A stretch of DNA of 64,000 nt, taken from NCBI GenBank assembly GCA_945643635.1, contig CALZFC010000060.1, forward strand, positions 1,036,001 through 1,100,000, given 5' to 3'. A program made the position numbers and the translations under genes. Positions within the stretch are counted from its first letter, which is position 1. Every line of letters starts with the position of its first letter. This stretch comes from Allodiplogaster sudhausi (taxonomy: Eukaryota; Nematoda; Chromadorea; Rhabditida; Diplogasteridae). Shown here one piece after another: positions 22,440 through 33,774 of the stretch. The notes beneath the pieces were generated by a model. It ran no database searches. It worked only from the letters and a program-made list of their open reading frames with translations, and was not told the origin of the DNA.

Positions 22440-24050
22440 TCAACTATAATAGTTGTTCTTGATTTGAAATTCATACATATCATTTTGGGAAAAAGAATAA
22501 GTAATTCATGCAGTGGCTGACAATGATTAAAGGACGCAGAAACAAGAAAACAATAAGAAACTGAGGTGATGTGAGTGAATGACTTGAAGAAGCGAAGGCA
22601 CCATATGTTTAATTAGTTGTGATTCAATATTCTTGCTTAATGAAGCGCTAGCAGAGAGAGAAGAAAGAAAGTGCCAGTTCAATTATAGGCCATACGTTGA
22701 CATGGACTAAGGTTTATTTTTTGGACTAAGGCATTTTTCCCTTTCTTTCTCGCTCCTCCACTTTTCTCTTGGAAAATTCAACACCTCATTAACCAATAAT
22801 TTCATTTAAATCGCAAACCGCAACTAGTTGTAATCTACATATGTATGTATATCATATTCCTTTATTGATAAAGGAGCTTCTCAATAGATATTGTTCGCAT
22901 AGGCCAGCACTAGTGTTTAGCCTTTATTAAACATTCTGCCGAGCCTTCAAATCAGTTGCCGAAAGTAAGTAAAATTTTCATCTGATATTCGTCCAAAAAT
23001 AATTAAAACAGTGAGAAACAGGAATGGAAAGAAAGAGAATATTCTAATCTTTATTCTAATTTTATATTATGACGATAAATGATTAAAGGCATATGAATCG
23101 TAGGAGTAACAGCTCTTCAAGTCCAAAGTTGGATTTGAGTGACAGAGCAGTAGAAAGGCAAGAGGAAGCTAAGAACAGACTGCGAGTTGTGTTCCATGAA
23201 GAGGCAGTTGGGAAGAGCAACCAAGAGAGACGATTCTCATTAATTAGCACTTACTCCAATCATGCCGGCTTTTATACTCGTTTTATTGCACTTTTCCAGT
23301 AAAATTAGCATTGATTTCGTAATTTATGGAAAAACTAAGATTTCAGCTTTTTTCAAAGGTGAAATCTTAGTAAAAGAGTGAAACTGCAAGTAAGAAGATT
23401 GCTTTTACTCTTCCTCGCGTAAGCGCTCTTACATTTCTATATCAATTGACCTTTTAATTCAAATTTCTTAATGTTGTGACTCTTTTCCTGGTGCCCCACT
23501 CTGTCAGTGTACACTAAAGAAATATCATGAAGCGACTGAAATTGCACGTTTGAACGTGATTGTTATTACTTTGCCCGTTGAATTGGGGAACTTCTCTAAA
23601 TTGTTCCCACTGCGCGATGTTTCTTTTCTTTTATATTTTAGTTTTTCAAGTGTTGTTTTTTTCCTGCTTTCCAGGTTCGACTCGAAAGAGCATTGGAACT
23701 TCACCGTGTTATAAGGTGATATAGGATCCCTTCTGGTCCCCAAGTGTATCGGCAAGAGATGATGATAGCCTTCAGTCGCAGTCTCTCTCTCTCTCTCTTA
23801 TCTTGCCCCGCCCACTTGGCTACTGATCCTAGTCACTTCTTGATCTTGTATCGGTCCGGATTGGTTTGGAGCCACAGGGGCTCTGGTTCGGTCGGTCAAT
23901 AAAGAATGTCACCTTCGGATCGGTATGGTACAAAGTAACCAAAGGTTTCGGATAAGGAAAGGAACGGTACGGAACGGAACGGTACGGTACGGATAGGTAA
24001 GGTATTTGTGCGGTTAGTGGTACCCGTACACCCGGAAAGCAAAGAAAACA
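22440..24050. other. No gene seen
   Basis: AT-rich spacer. Short ORFs such as 23093-23302 and 23525-23755 show no recognisable motif or splice context. 23930-24005 is a degenerate GGAACGGTACGGTAC-type short tandem repeat. Confidence 0.4.
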
Positions 24051-24058
24051 AAGGATCC

Positions 24059-24129
24059 ATTTTCTTTTGTACTCATGTAGATAGCCTGAGCCCTTAGGTT
24101 TAGGCTATCTACATGAGTACAAAAGAAAA
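24059..24129. repeat. Perfect 28-bp-arm hairpin
   Basis: TTTTCTTTTGTACTCATGTA then GATAGCCT, a 14-nt loop, then the exact complement. The 28-bp arms show no mismatch. Could be a tiny palindromic insertion or the stem of a small RNA precursor; transcription is unknown. Confidence 0.8.
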
Positions 24130-24419
24130 GTGAGGAATAGTGAAGAACTGTGTTTGCTATAGGACTACTTAATAGATACAACTAGTCCGTCTTGCATACG
24201 ATTTAAATGTACTTATTTGCAAGAGTAACAAAAAAACCGCATTGAATGAGCTGCAAAAATTTTTTTTTAATTAGAAATATAAAATTTCGGCACGATATTC
24301 TTTTCATCAATAGAAGCTCTTGAAATTAATGTGGTTTCCTAAAAAATTACCCGTTGAAGTATGTAATTGTTTTTATATTGCTCATTTCGGAGTTCAAATG
24401 TTTAGCATTTCAGAGCGAG

Positions 24420-24564
24420 ACCGCAAGAGAGCGAGTGAGGGCCAGGTGTGTTGTAGAGAGAAAGGGAAGAGGGAGAGAACAGTGGTAAAGAAGGGAGAAA
24501 ATGCATGAACAACTGTCAGATAGAGAGACGGAGCGAAAGTGGGGCAAGGCAGGTGAGTGGTTGC

Positions 24565-24614
<50 letters not shown>

Positions 24615-24650
24615 AAGAAGAGAAAGAGAGAGAAAGAAAGCAGCGAAACA
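24420..24650. repeat. (GA)n-rich tract
   Basis: Purine-rich region with a pure GA core at about 24578-24611. Long Arg-Glu and Ser-Leu ORFs here are low-complexity artefacts. Confidence 0.85.
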
Positions 24651-25039
24651 AGGACATATGAGTGCATAGTGCGAGACGCATGACTATGTGGCATTGAGAA
24701 AGTTGCAGGAAGAAAAGAGAGAAATCGATGTGGAGAAGGCGAATGAATATCGGTCAGGGCGCTTTTGATTTTTTTTCCTTTCCTCCAAAGAACCAAGGAA
24801 GAGGAGAGACAAGACAGGAAAGTAGGACATGGACGCTCGCTTTTCCCGATTTGTTCAGTTGGACTTGATATAAACCCATCACTTGCTGTTACAGCACCAG
24901 AGCAAATCTCTATGAATATCTTTAGACTACATTTAGACTATTTAAACTACTATTCCTTAATATATAAAGGAGATTCATGACTTTTATCGTCTTCGCTGCG
25001 ATTAACTCTTCTACTTCTTTATTTGATTAATCTATTTGT

Positions 25040-25210
25040 CGCAGTCTTTTTCTTTCTTAACCTCTCTTTCTCTCTCCGCCCTAGTTCTTTCCCTGTCTCC
25101 CCCTCTCTGTTTGCTCTGTCAGGTTATAACACTTTTTCATCTCTCTCTTCCTCTCTCTCTACCTCTCTCTCTCTCTCTCTTTTCTCTCTCTCTCTCTCAC
25201 TCTCTCTCGG
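25040..25210. repeat. (CT)n-rich tract
   Basis: Pyrimidine-rich tract with pure CT cores near 25141-25205. No coding gene supported here or in 25210-26070. Confidence 0.85.
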
Positions 25211-26070
25211 TTCCGTCGCATGTGTCAATCATTTCGAGCTGCGTTATCGCTTCCAGTGAAAAGTGGCCAGACACGCACTACTCGCGTTCGCTGGCAATAC
25301 GCGATGAACCCTACAAACAGTGTTTTTTTTTTTTTTCCTCACCACATTCGGCGTCCTAATTAGTCTCGACATTTTATTTCAATTCGTATTCGAGCTGCTA
25401 CAAGTTGCATCTAGAGAGAGAGAGAAAGAGGGAGAAGGGAAAGAGGTCGGATCTCGCTATTTCGCTAATCCTCCCACCACTTTCACCCTTCTCCACACTC
25501 TTTTTTTTTCTTTCTATCACTTTTACTACAGCGTCATCGCAGTTCTGACGAGGCAGCCATCAAATAGTATCATGAGTATTATTAGTTCAATGTATTCATT
25601 CCAATTTGACAGTGAATGGTGCAGAGCAGAAACGCAGAAGAGGCTAACGTGTCTTTATTATGATTCGAATGAGAATGAATTGTCTGCGTCGCTCGTTCAT
25701 TTCATTTTATGTACTCAATCATTTTGCATCCTCACACGAAGAGTCGGTCGTACTGTTCCATGTCACTTGCTCATTTAAAATCAATATTTTATAACAATAA
25801 TAACAACAATAATAATAAGATATAAATAGACTGTCTCTCCAAGTACATAGGTGCCTAATGATTTTTCGCTATCACTTTTAGACTCATGGTGGTCACACTT
25901 TATTGCGTCGTATTTTATCTTGTTATTCTTACCACTAATTGGCTAACAAAAATTCATGTGAATGTTCTCACTGTTTTCTTATAATTATGCTTTTTTCTTA
26001 CTTCATGTTGCATTAAAAAAAATATTTTGCCACCAATGAGTGGTATTCAAATTTCCCATTTGAAGTGGTG

Positions 26071-28115
26071 ATGATCTTCGTAGCCGAGCTGCTCCTGCTG
26101 CCTCTTATGCTGCTGTCGTCGGCTGATGCAAAGAAGAAGTACAAGTGCGTCGACGGTGTCGACAATGTCATTCGACTCCATGACATCTACGCAGGTTGGT
26201 CGTTTTTTTGATATTTATTTTTTTTCTCGTTTACTTGAAAAAAATTTTTATAAATAAAACCCACATCATATTAGTTTTTTTCTCCCATTTTAAGAACTTT
26301 TTTCTCGTCATTTCCCGCGCTTGAAATAACAATGAATTTTGATATCTTATATCAAGTATGTCATCATTTATACTATATTTACAGGTATAACTTTACTTTA
26401 GTGATAAAAATTTCTTAATTAATTGTTTTTAATCTTTCATTTTTGCAGGCGCCGGCGACGTCTCTTTCGAGGACGCCGTCCTGCTCACGTACGACAGCAA
26501 GAAGCGGCCGAGCTGCGTGGGGGCCGAACGGGCGCGCTTCCGCTTCCCAGGCTTCTTCAAGTTCTCCTCAGGTTTGGCGCGAGATTCAAATTCAATTCTC
26601 TCTCTTCCTCTCTCTCCCTCCATCTCTCTCTGTGTCTCTCCATCTCACCCTCGACTGTTGTCAGGCAGGCAAAGGGAAAGAAAGAATGAGCAAAAGGGAG
26701 AGAGAAAGCGAAAGACAATGAGTAATTCACCATTTAAAAAAGTTGATCTCATTGAAGTTATTGGCTACTTTTTCCTATATAAAGTTGATTCAAAAAGGCG
26801 CGAATTCAAACGTGAGTTTACGCCTAATTTAAGGCCGCGTGCACGTGCGCAAGCCGCAGAAGATAACAGGCTCGCTGGTCATGGCGTGGTCGCTGCGCAA
26901 GAACTCATTCATGATCGGCGACGTCTGCGAGGACGGACGGAGTGTCAACGCGTTCGTCGATGACCAGACGTGGTAAGGAGAGAGAGAGCAGAGAGAGAGA
27001 AAGAGAGCGAGAGAATAAAGTGTTTGAGACAGGAACAGGAAGAATGAGAAAGAGTGAGAGACTCAAAGGGCACCGAACTGGTCACAGAAAGAGAGGGCAA
27101 ATCAAAGTTTGCAAATGATAGAATGGAGAGTTTGAGAGACAAATCGAGTAAAGTGCATGGTCGTATGCATGCGATTGGAGGAAACGGACTTTGATGGAGA
27201 CCGGCTGAAAACGGATTTATTTTATTGCTCACTCACATAGTTCTTCCATTTTTTTCTTTCTCTCGTTCCCATTCTCATCGTCAGCCGCTCTTTCTTCTAA
27301 TCTGCTTCTTTTTGCGTTTGCCTCTCTCTCTTTTCTTCCTTCTCTGTCACTCTCTCACTCTCTCTTTCTCTCCCTCTCCTCTCCTCTCATCCTTTTCCCT
27401 ATCCACAACTCTCTTTTATATCTGTTCTCTCTCTCTAATTCTTCCATCCTTCTCTCTCTCTCTCTAATTCAATCCCTTCCTCCCTCTATTGTTATCTCCC
27501 TCTAATTAATACGTCATGATCCCTCTCTCTCTCTTCTCTCACTCCTTCTCTCATCAGCTTCATGGACGTCCTCCCCCTGACGGGCGCAGAGATGTGGCGG
27601 CAGTTCGAGACGCCCGGCACCTACGAGATTACGCATCTCCCGGGCAATCTCAGCCAGATGCAGCCGATCAACGCTGTCGACAATCAATACGTTGAGGTGA
27701 GATAGGACCGACACTCAAAAAAATTCACATTTGAATTCGCGCCTTTTTCCCTGAGACACAAGGGCGAGAGAGCATGTGTTATATAGAGATACACGTCCGC
27801 AATGGTCAGAGTTTCGTACACCTTTATCCGGTGTACTCAAAGTATCAGGGCCGGATTTGTTTTAATTAATAAAATAATATTCTTAATATAGCAGACAGAT
27901 TATGATGTAGATATGTATCATTCACCTTGGAATAAAAACTTTAAAAAATTAATTAATATATTCCTTTAAAATATTAACAAAGTATTTCTGAACAGGGCGA
28001 ATGGTCGGTGTCGATTCGGATTAAGCTTGGCTCGGTGCCAATTGCGGGCTTTTCCGTCGGCAAGCCCGGCGACTGGCTCGATGTCGTCAATACGGAGAAC
28101 CACGAGGAGCTCTAA
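26071..28115 (+). CDS. Secreted protein of unknown family, 214 aa
   Basis: Five exons keep phase: 26071-26194, 26449-26571, 26834-26972, 27558-27696, 27996-28115. Starts with a clear signal peptide (MIFVAELLLLPLMLLSSADA), then KKKYKCVDG. The mature part has four cysteines outside the signal (KCVDG, SCVGA, VCEDG, TCFMD) suggesting two disulphides, and strand-like segments such as GEWSVSIRIKLGSVPIAGF; it ends NTENHEEL and stop. Introns carry large CT/GA tracts. Probably a small extracellular beta-rich protein; the general pattern resembles lipid-binding (ML-like) folds only loosely and I do not claim that. GC content of the exons is much higher than the introns, consistent with real coding sequence. 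Confidence 0.82.
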
Positions 28116-28413
28116 GAGACAGGAGTAGGCCTTAACGTTAACCCTTAACATTAAGACCCTTAAAGGCCAAACCTTAACATTATCCTTGTTTCCCTAACCA
28201 TATCCCAAATCTAACACTATTCCATTATATATATAGTAGTTATTATTATGTGACTACACACTTTGATATGCATTGAACACTTAAATCTTAATCATATCTT
28301 CAATTCTCTCAATTGTGATAGTGTACGTAAATTCCTTTCATACGGGTGTTTAGAGACATTCCTGATGTGTTCATTGCCATATTTGCTGTTTGAAGTGAAG
28401 CGCTAAACTTTTG

Positions 28414-28419
28414 AATAAA
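28414..28419 (+). terminator. Poly(A) signal candidate
   Basis: AATAAA about 300 bp after the stop of the 214-aa secreted protein gene; a reasonable 3' end. Confidence 0.35.
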
Positions 28420-29185
28420 TAAGGGATGTATTCCACAAGAATAGGACAACAACAAAAGCCTACACTATGACCAATGATGATTCATGCTCTGCTTATCATG
28501 CTGTTCTTCACTCTTCTCTCTCTCTCTTTTGGACTGGCCAAAAAAAAAACATTCACATCGCTATCAGTGCCAACGTACTGAATTTATTTTCGCGAGACCT
28601 AGGAAGATCACACAAAGAAGAAGCACTACGACTTTTATTAACTAAAATAATAATTACAGAAAAAATTTATGAACATTCCTTCGCGTACCAAAAAGTATTG
28701 TAATAGCAAGAAAAGCGAACACAAGCACAAAACAAGACTGTGATGAATAATACTCTTTGTTATCTTGTTGCTGCTACCACTAACTCCTCTACTGGATCAG
28801 TGCATTTAGGATCGGTATTGGTCTCGCTCTCTTTCTCTGTCTCTCTCTTCCATTTCTGTCCAAATTCTCACTCTCTCTCTTTCTACGTCGCCAGTCGTGT
28901 GCTCACGATATAAAAATATTTTGCGTCGCCGATGATAATAAAAGAAGGGAAGAGGTCTGCGTATAGTCACCATTTACGACTGAAAAATCGCATTTCAATT
29001 TGCAATAAATTTGCATATTTTAGAACTACTTATTACAGCTTCTTAGTAGATCATATAATTCCTAACAATAAGGAAACTGTAAATGATTTATTTAAAACTC
29101 AAAAAATCTTCAGTGCTGTACTCACTTGCTTGCCTTTTTATTGACGATTTCGATATATTTTAACATTGTCTCTTTAGTTTTTGAC
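28420..29185. other. No gene seen
   Basis: AT-rich spacer with short CT tracts between the secreted protein gene and the saposin-like gene; only short motif-free ORFs. Confidence 0.4.
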
Positions 29186-29189
29186 AGGT

Positions 29190-30183
29190 ATGCAAGGACA
29201 CTTTCTCCTATCACTGACCGTTTCCTTGCTCTTCTGCCCCGTGTGCGTCAAAGCTGATCTCGGTGAATTCATAGGTTGGAGACTCATGCATGTATTGGCC
29301 ACTTTAAATATTTTGATCTTGAAATATATTTAATATATTAAAAAAGAGTAAGTAATTTGATGCACATTTCTCGGCGTCATTTACTTCTCTGTCTCTCATT
29401 ATCAATCTTTTCTCTCTCCTTCATACATACCGATATACTACAATGCTCGTCCTTTTAGAAGACGTCTTAAAATTTCTGTGCCGGCGATGCAAGGACATAA
29501 TAACCGGCCTGGATAATCTCGTCGAAAGCTAGACCATTCGACATGTACGAATCTTTAAAGTGTATTCTTATCGATAGATGGCTAGGATATCAACTGATTT
29601 TTCAGGCTATTATGCAAAAAAGAAAAATTCACCATATAAAACAAAGACAAATTCAAAGTTTTGTTCTTTTGTTTAAGGAAACATAATAGTTGGAGCATTA
29701 GAAACATATATTTAAATTCACTCCTTGACATTAATACTACTTATATTTTGTTATTTAAAAAAAAATCGAACTTTTAACTTAAAAAAAAAGAAGCTTATCA
29801 GGACGTCATCAAGCTGTGTCAGAACTTCATACCAGAGCCGACGCTCCAAGCGATCTGCGTCAACATAGCGGACACTTTTCTCGGCGCGCTCTACGACCAG
29901 CTCATTCGACTCGAGCCGAGGCCCGAAATGTGCACGCACATCAGGTTGGCAGAACCTGACAAATGTAGGGTGCGCGCTGGCCAATTGCAAGATGGCAAAT
30001 ACAGGCCTAATTTTATTACACAATCAATATTTTTTTAAATTAATTTAATAAATCTTGCAAAATATGTCAAGAATCTTCGCAGTTCTTCATGAATGCAAAC
30101 ATATCTTGTACAGGCTCTGCCTCGACTGCACCGGGGGGCGTGAGATATCCATCACCATCACCAATGGCACCGACTCCATTTGA
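29190..30183 (+). CDS. Saposin-like (caenopore-type) secreted protein; one in-frame stop
   Basis: Four exons keep phase for 128 codons: 29190-29274, 29459-29544, 29802-29944, 30114-30183. A signal peptide (MQGHFLLSLTVSLLFCPVC) is followed by a saposin-B pattern: LCRRCKDIITGL (C1, C2), DVIKLCQNFIPEP (C3), ICVNI (C4), MCTHIR (C5) and LCLDC (C6). Nematode members of this type insert into membranes and act as antimicrobial pore formers in the gut; that role is inferred. Codon 53 (29530-29532) is TAG. Ending exon 2 earlier, at CTC/GTCGAA, would avoid the stop, but would shorten the C2-C3 spacing from about 25 to 16, below the usual saposin spacing, and the donor at 29545 (CAT/GTACG) is better. Confidence 0.8.
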
Positions 30184-30569
30184 GGCTAGATCTTTTTGAG
30201 ATATAGGAACAGAGAAAGAGGCTGAGAGAAAGAGAGGATTTTATTCAGCGATTGTTTACGTATTCAATTTGTTGCTGTTTGCATGCAATAGAACGAAAAA
30301 ATTAAAGAATGCTAATTTGTCACAAAAGATGTGAACATCAATCCAGATTGATCACAGGTTCGCTTACAAATGATAGTTCCCTTATCAGAAATCACAATTG
30401 CCGGCCCTGTCGCCGACGCTCTTTCCGCCCTTCTCTCGTAGCAACAACGACTTCCCTTTCCGTCTCGAAAACTACCGTCGGCGACTCTTGAAAAGAGAAG
30501 GCAGAAGTATTGAAGCGACGCAGAGTTCGGAGGTTTGTAGAGAATAATCATTTGATCTGTGCCCTCCTC

Positions 30570-30810
30570 ACACTTATGCCACATCTGCTTCTCTTGCTCT
30601 TTCTGTTACTCTATCATCTTCTAAATCTAGAGAGCATACAGCCCCCCATACACACCGAAAAAGTATCCGTTAACTCTGTGGGCCGGGTACGCAGATGCTT
30701 TCTCAAACAAAAGTGACGCTCTAACTACGAATATCGGGACGAGGCACAAAGTATGGATAATCCGTACTTTGTTTCCGTTACGAGTAACGCATATTTTTCT
30801 AAGCGTATTA
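30570..30810. repeat. ATCCGTTA-type repeat fragment
   Basis: Text such as AAGTATCCGTTAACTC and ATAATCCGTACTTTG...CCGTTACGAGTAACG parallels the interior of the 19.96-20.82 kb foldback. Lies directly downstream of the mucin-like gene at 30.8-31.2 kb. Confidence 0.5.
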
Positions 30811-31167
30811 TCTCTCTTTTTGTCCTATGTATTCTTTTGCTCTCAACATTATTTCCTCCTTCGGGTGCTCGGACTTGGTGGGAGTGGTCGGGGTTGAAGG
30901 AGTGCTCGGAGGTTTAGGAGTAGTCGGGGTCGAAGGAGTGCTTGGAGTTTGTGGAGTAGTCGGGGTCGAAGGAATGCTCGGAGTCGGACTTGTCAGGATG
31001 GAAGGTACCTTCGAAGTTAGAGGGATAACCGAGGAAGAGGGCAAGCTCGACGCTTGAGTAATCCTGACATCTTCTTCACTATCGATTTTGATAACAATGA
31101 CCACCGCTGCGCCGTCATTAAACGCTGCCACAGCCAGTAGGAGTGTGAATATCGAAGTGAGATGCAT
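30808..31167 (-). CDS. Small secreted Pro/Thr/Ser-rich protein, 119 aa
   Basis: Single exon with a signal peptide (MHLTSIFTLLLAVAAFNDGA), then a linker with acidic residues, then about 50 residues of PSTPSTPTTPKP-type repeats, then a charged tail ending GQKER. The composition suggests a heavily O-glycosylated, mucin-like secreted peptide. The repeat frame stays open across all units, which argues for translation. No domain beyond that. The donor-like ACCTG just after the ATG on the plus strand shows the 5' end may be spliced. Confidence 0.6.
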   Translation of the reverse strand: MHLTSIFTLLLAVAAFNDGAAVVIVIKIDSEEDVRITQASSLPSSSVIPLTSKVPSILTSPTPSIPSTPTTPQTPSTPSTPTTPKPPSTPSTPTTPTKSEHPKEEIMLRAKEYIGQKER

Positions 31168-31169
31168 TT

Positions 31170-32413
31170 TACCTGAAAAAAAACGAATTGTTGGACATCA
31201 TATGATTAACACTGGTACAATGGTAATATAAATTTATAGATGACTGATTGTATATATTGCTATGATAGTAATGAGAATTGAAAAAAAAATAAATTTGGGC
31301 ATTCTTCTTTCTTTATAGAAAAAGAAAACAGCAGTGAATACGGTAGCTCTCAGGCTGAGAGCTCACACTTGAACTCTCATACATCTGCTTTAAATTGAAT
31401 GCATAGGACTGATAACGAATTCGCTCACATGTGCTTGGTTTCTCTCCTCGCTTTTATGTAGGTCAACCCAGTACAGGCAATTCGTAATGAAATGTCGTTT
31501 TCGTACTGTATGATGAAAGTATTCGGGTTTGCCGATGTTAAATGCTCAATATTTCTGATGAATCATGACGACGCTCTTAATTCATAGATTAATTAACCGG
31601 AAAGAGTCTCTGATCGCATTACGTTCGCAATTCCATAGGTCGCACACTTGATCTCAAGGTCTGGCCAACGAAAACGATGATTTTTAAAGATAAGCTGTCA
31701 ACCTGATTGCAATTGAAACTCTACTACGCATGCATTAGTATCTCTTAAGTACATATTTTTGAACAATTGTTACTGATTTTGTGTGGCTTCAGATGACTAG
31801 TGTGCATACACATCTTATTCAGAGGACATTGGGATTAGTAGAATACGTGTTTTCAAAGCTCAATTACATTTACTTCGTAGGATAGCCGCCGGCAATATTT
31901 TTAAGTTAATCGTTTTTTGTTGTTGTCTACTTTTAGTACCTTGCGATTCATCCCAAAATATTGCTTTTCTCTATTCTTTTTGTCTATCTTTAAATTTTTA
32001 ATCAGCATCTTCCTTATCGAATCACTTTTTCTAGACTCTTGCATAGAGCTTTGCGTCACCGCTCAAGTGTAGGAAGCGCCAAAATAAGTACATGGACTCG
32101 TAACTAGAGAGTGGTTTGTGTTTCGTACCTTATGTTCCTCGAGTTTTTAGCACATTTATGTTTTCTCCACTTCACTTTGCAATATCCATTCCATTGGAAG
32201 GAGAACTTTTATAAAACACTGGAGAGTTGCGTTTTGGACTCATCGTTTAAAATGAAGCAAATTGAGGAAGAACCATGGCAACAGAATGGCCCATCTTATA
32301 AAAAAACACTGCAGCAATCTCATGTGGCAATTACTTTCTGACGGTCATTTTACCGAAATACTCTCAGATATCCATATAGAGTATAGCGGTAAATTGAATA
32401 TACAAAGTAAATA
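31170..32413. other. No gene seen
   Basis: AT-rich; ORF 32111-32341 starts with a hydrophobic stretch but has no homologue I recognise and lies next to the transposon. Confidence 0.4.
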
Positions 32414-32415
32414 TA

Positions 32416-33620
32416 CAGTATCGCCAAAAAGTCTATCAACTTTTGGTTTTTCGAAGATAACTTTTCTCAGAGCTATCGGATCATTTTGATTGTTTAATAT
32501 AACAATTCTGAGCATAATGTTAGTGTGATAACGTAGTCGGATCGAGTTTTGATAATTTTAAGAGTGACACTACATGGTTTTTTTCAAAAATTGAGAAAAA
32601 GCATCAAATTTACACATATTTTTTCCCCATTTTTTGGCTTTTGATTTGTAATTTTTGAACATTTTAGCGATGGCTAACCTCACGGCTCCCAAAACCTGTC
32701 TTCTTCTCAAATTGACGATATTGACGCCACCTCCACTGGACTCCTCAGCAGTGGTCGGAGGTGATCTGGTCGGACGAAAGCAAGTTCCTACTCTTCAGTA
32801 CTGACGGTATAACCCATGTTCGTCGTCCCGTGGGTGCTAGGTTCGATCCCAAATACCAGCTGCCCACCGTCAAGCATGGCGGTGGAAGTGTCATGGTATG
32901 GGGTTCCTTCCACGCGAATGGAGTCGGTCCGCTGATCCGTGTGGAAGGCATTATGAACAAGGAGAAGTACGCCGACATCCTCCAGAACACCATGCTGCCG
33001 TACGCTCGTCGTACGATGCGTAGGACGTACGTTTTTCAGCAAGACAACGACCCAAAGCATGCCTCTCGCCTTGTGACGGAGTTGTGACGGAGTGGTTCCC
33101 GAAGAGAAGAGTAAGGCAGATGGACTGGCCAAGTCAGTCCCCGGACCTGAATCCTATCGAGCACTTGTGGGAGGAGTTGGCGAAGGCAGTGAAAGGCAAG
33201 ACTGCCAAGAATGCGGCCGAAACGTTCGAGCAACTCGAGGACGCATGGATGAATCTCCCCACCTCCACCCTATCCAACGTTGTGGCGTCCATGCCTCTCC
33301 GCTGCCAAGTTGTCATAGACTCCAATGGCTATGCGACGAAATATTAAGCCTGTTGTAACCCCCAAACTATGTTAGGATATGTTTCACATTGTTATGAAAT
33401 TTTATGGCTATTTGTTTCCAATGTGGCTAATTTCACGGTTTGTGCAATTGTTGATTTTTGTTTGTATTTTAGTTACCTGTGGTGAATTTACTGTCTCGGT
33501 GTAACTTGACTTCAGAAAATGTGGAATAAATCTTGTGTTAAAATTTCGTAGTGAGCGCACATCAGTGAAGAAAGATATTTATAAAAAAACCAAAAGTTGA
33601 TAGACTTTTTGGCGGTACTG
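32416..33620 (+). mobile_element. Tc1-family transposon, defective, intact ends
   Basis: Terminal inverted repeats begin CAGTATCGCCAAAAAGTC at 32416 and end with the complement GACTTTTTGGCGGTACTG at 33620, with about 37 bp matching and one or two mismatches. Each end is flanked by TA (32414-32415, 33621-33622), the duplicated target of Tc1/mariner elements. The total is 1205 bp, shorter than a usual full element of about 1.6 kb. Confidence 0.93.
32740..33347 (+). pseudogene. Tc1-type transposase, N-terminus missing and frame-shifted
   Basis: Catalytic domain only. WSDESKF carries the first Asp, QQDNDPKH the second, and NPIEHLWEEL the Glu; 34 residues separate the second Asp from the Glu, the DD34E pattern of Tc1. 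The HTH DNA-binding half expected upstream is absent: only ~320 bp separate the left repeat from the catalytic domain and show no such motif. GTGACGGAGTT occurs twice in tandem at about 33072-33094, and this 11-bp duplication creates a stop and shifts the frame between RLVTE and WFPKRR. The element cannot make its own transposase but may be mobilised from elsewhere, given its intact ends. Confidence 0.9.
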
Positions 33621-33774
33621 TATGTATAACTGTGAGCTGAATTTGTTATGGAACAGAAAACAACCATTTTTAGGCTGCAGATGAGGTCACTGGTGAGAAC
33701 AATAGGAAAGAGATTTCAAGCTCTGCCTTGAGCTTCAAAAATTGCCTATGCAAGAAAACATCTTGAGCCTATGC

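Noticed and set aside
22441..23760. Possible small genes in ORFs 23093-23302 and 23525-23755
   Set aside because: No signal peptide, domain, phased neighbouring exon or compositional shift; AT-rich like the spacer.
30827..31057. Gly/Val-rich plus-strand ORF
   Set aside because: Antisense shadow of the Pro/Thr-rich secreted protein repeat.
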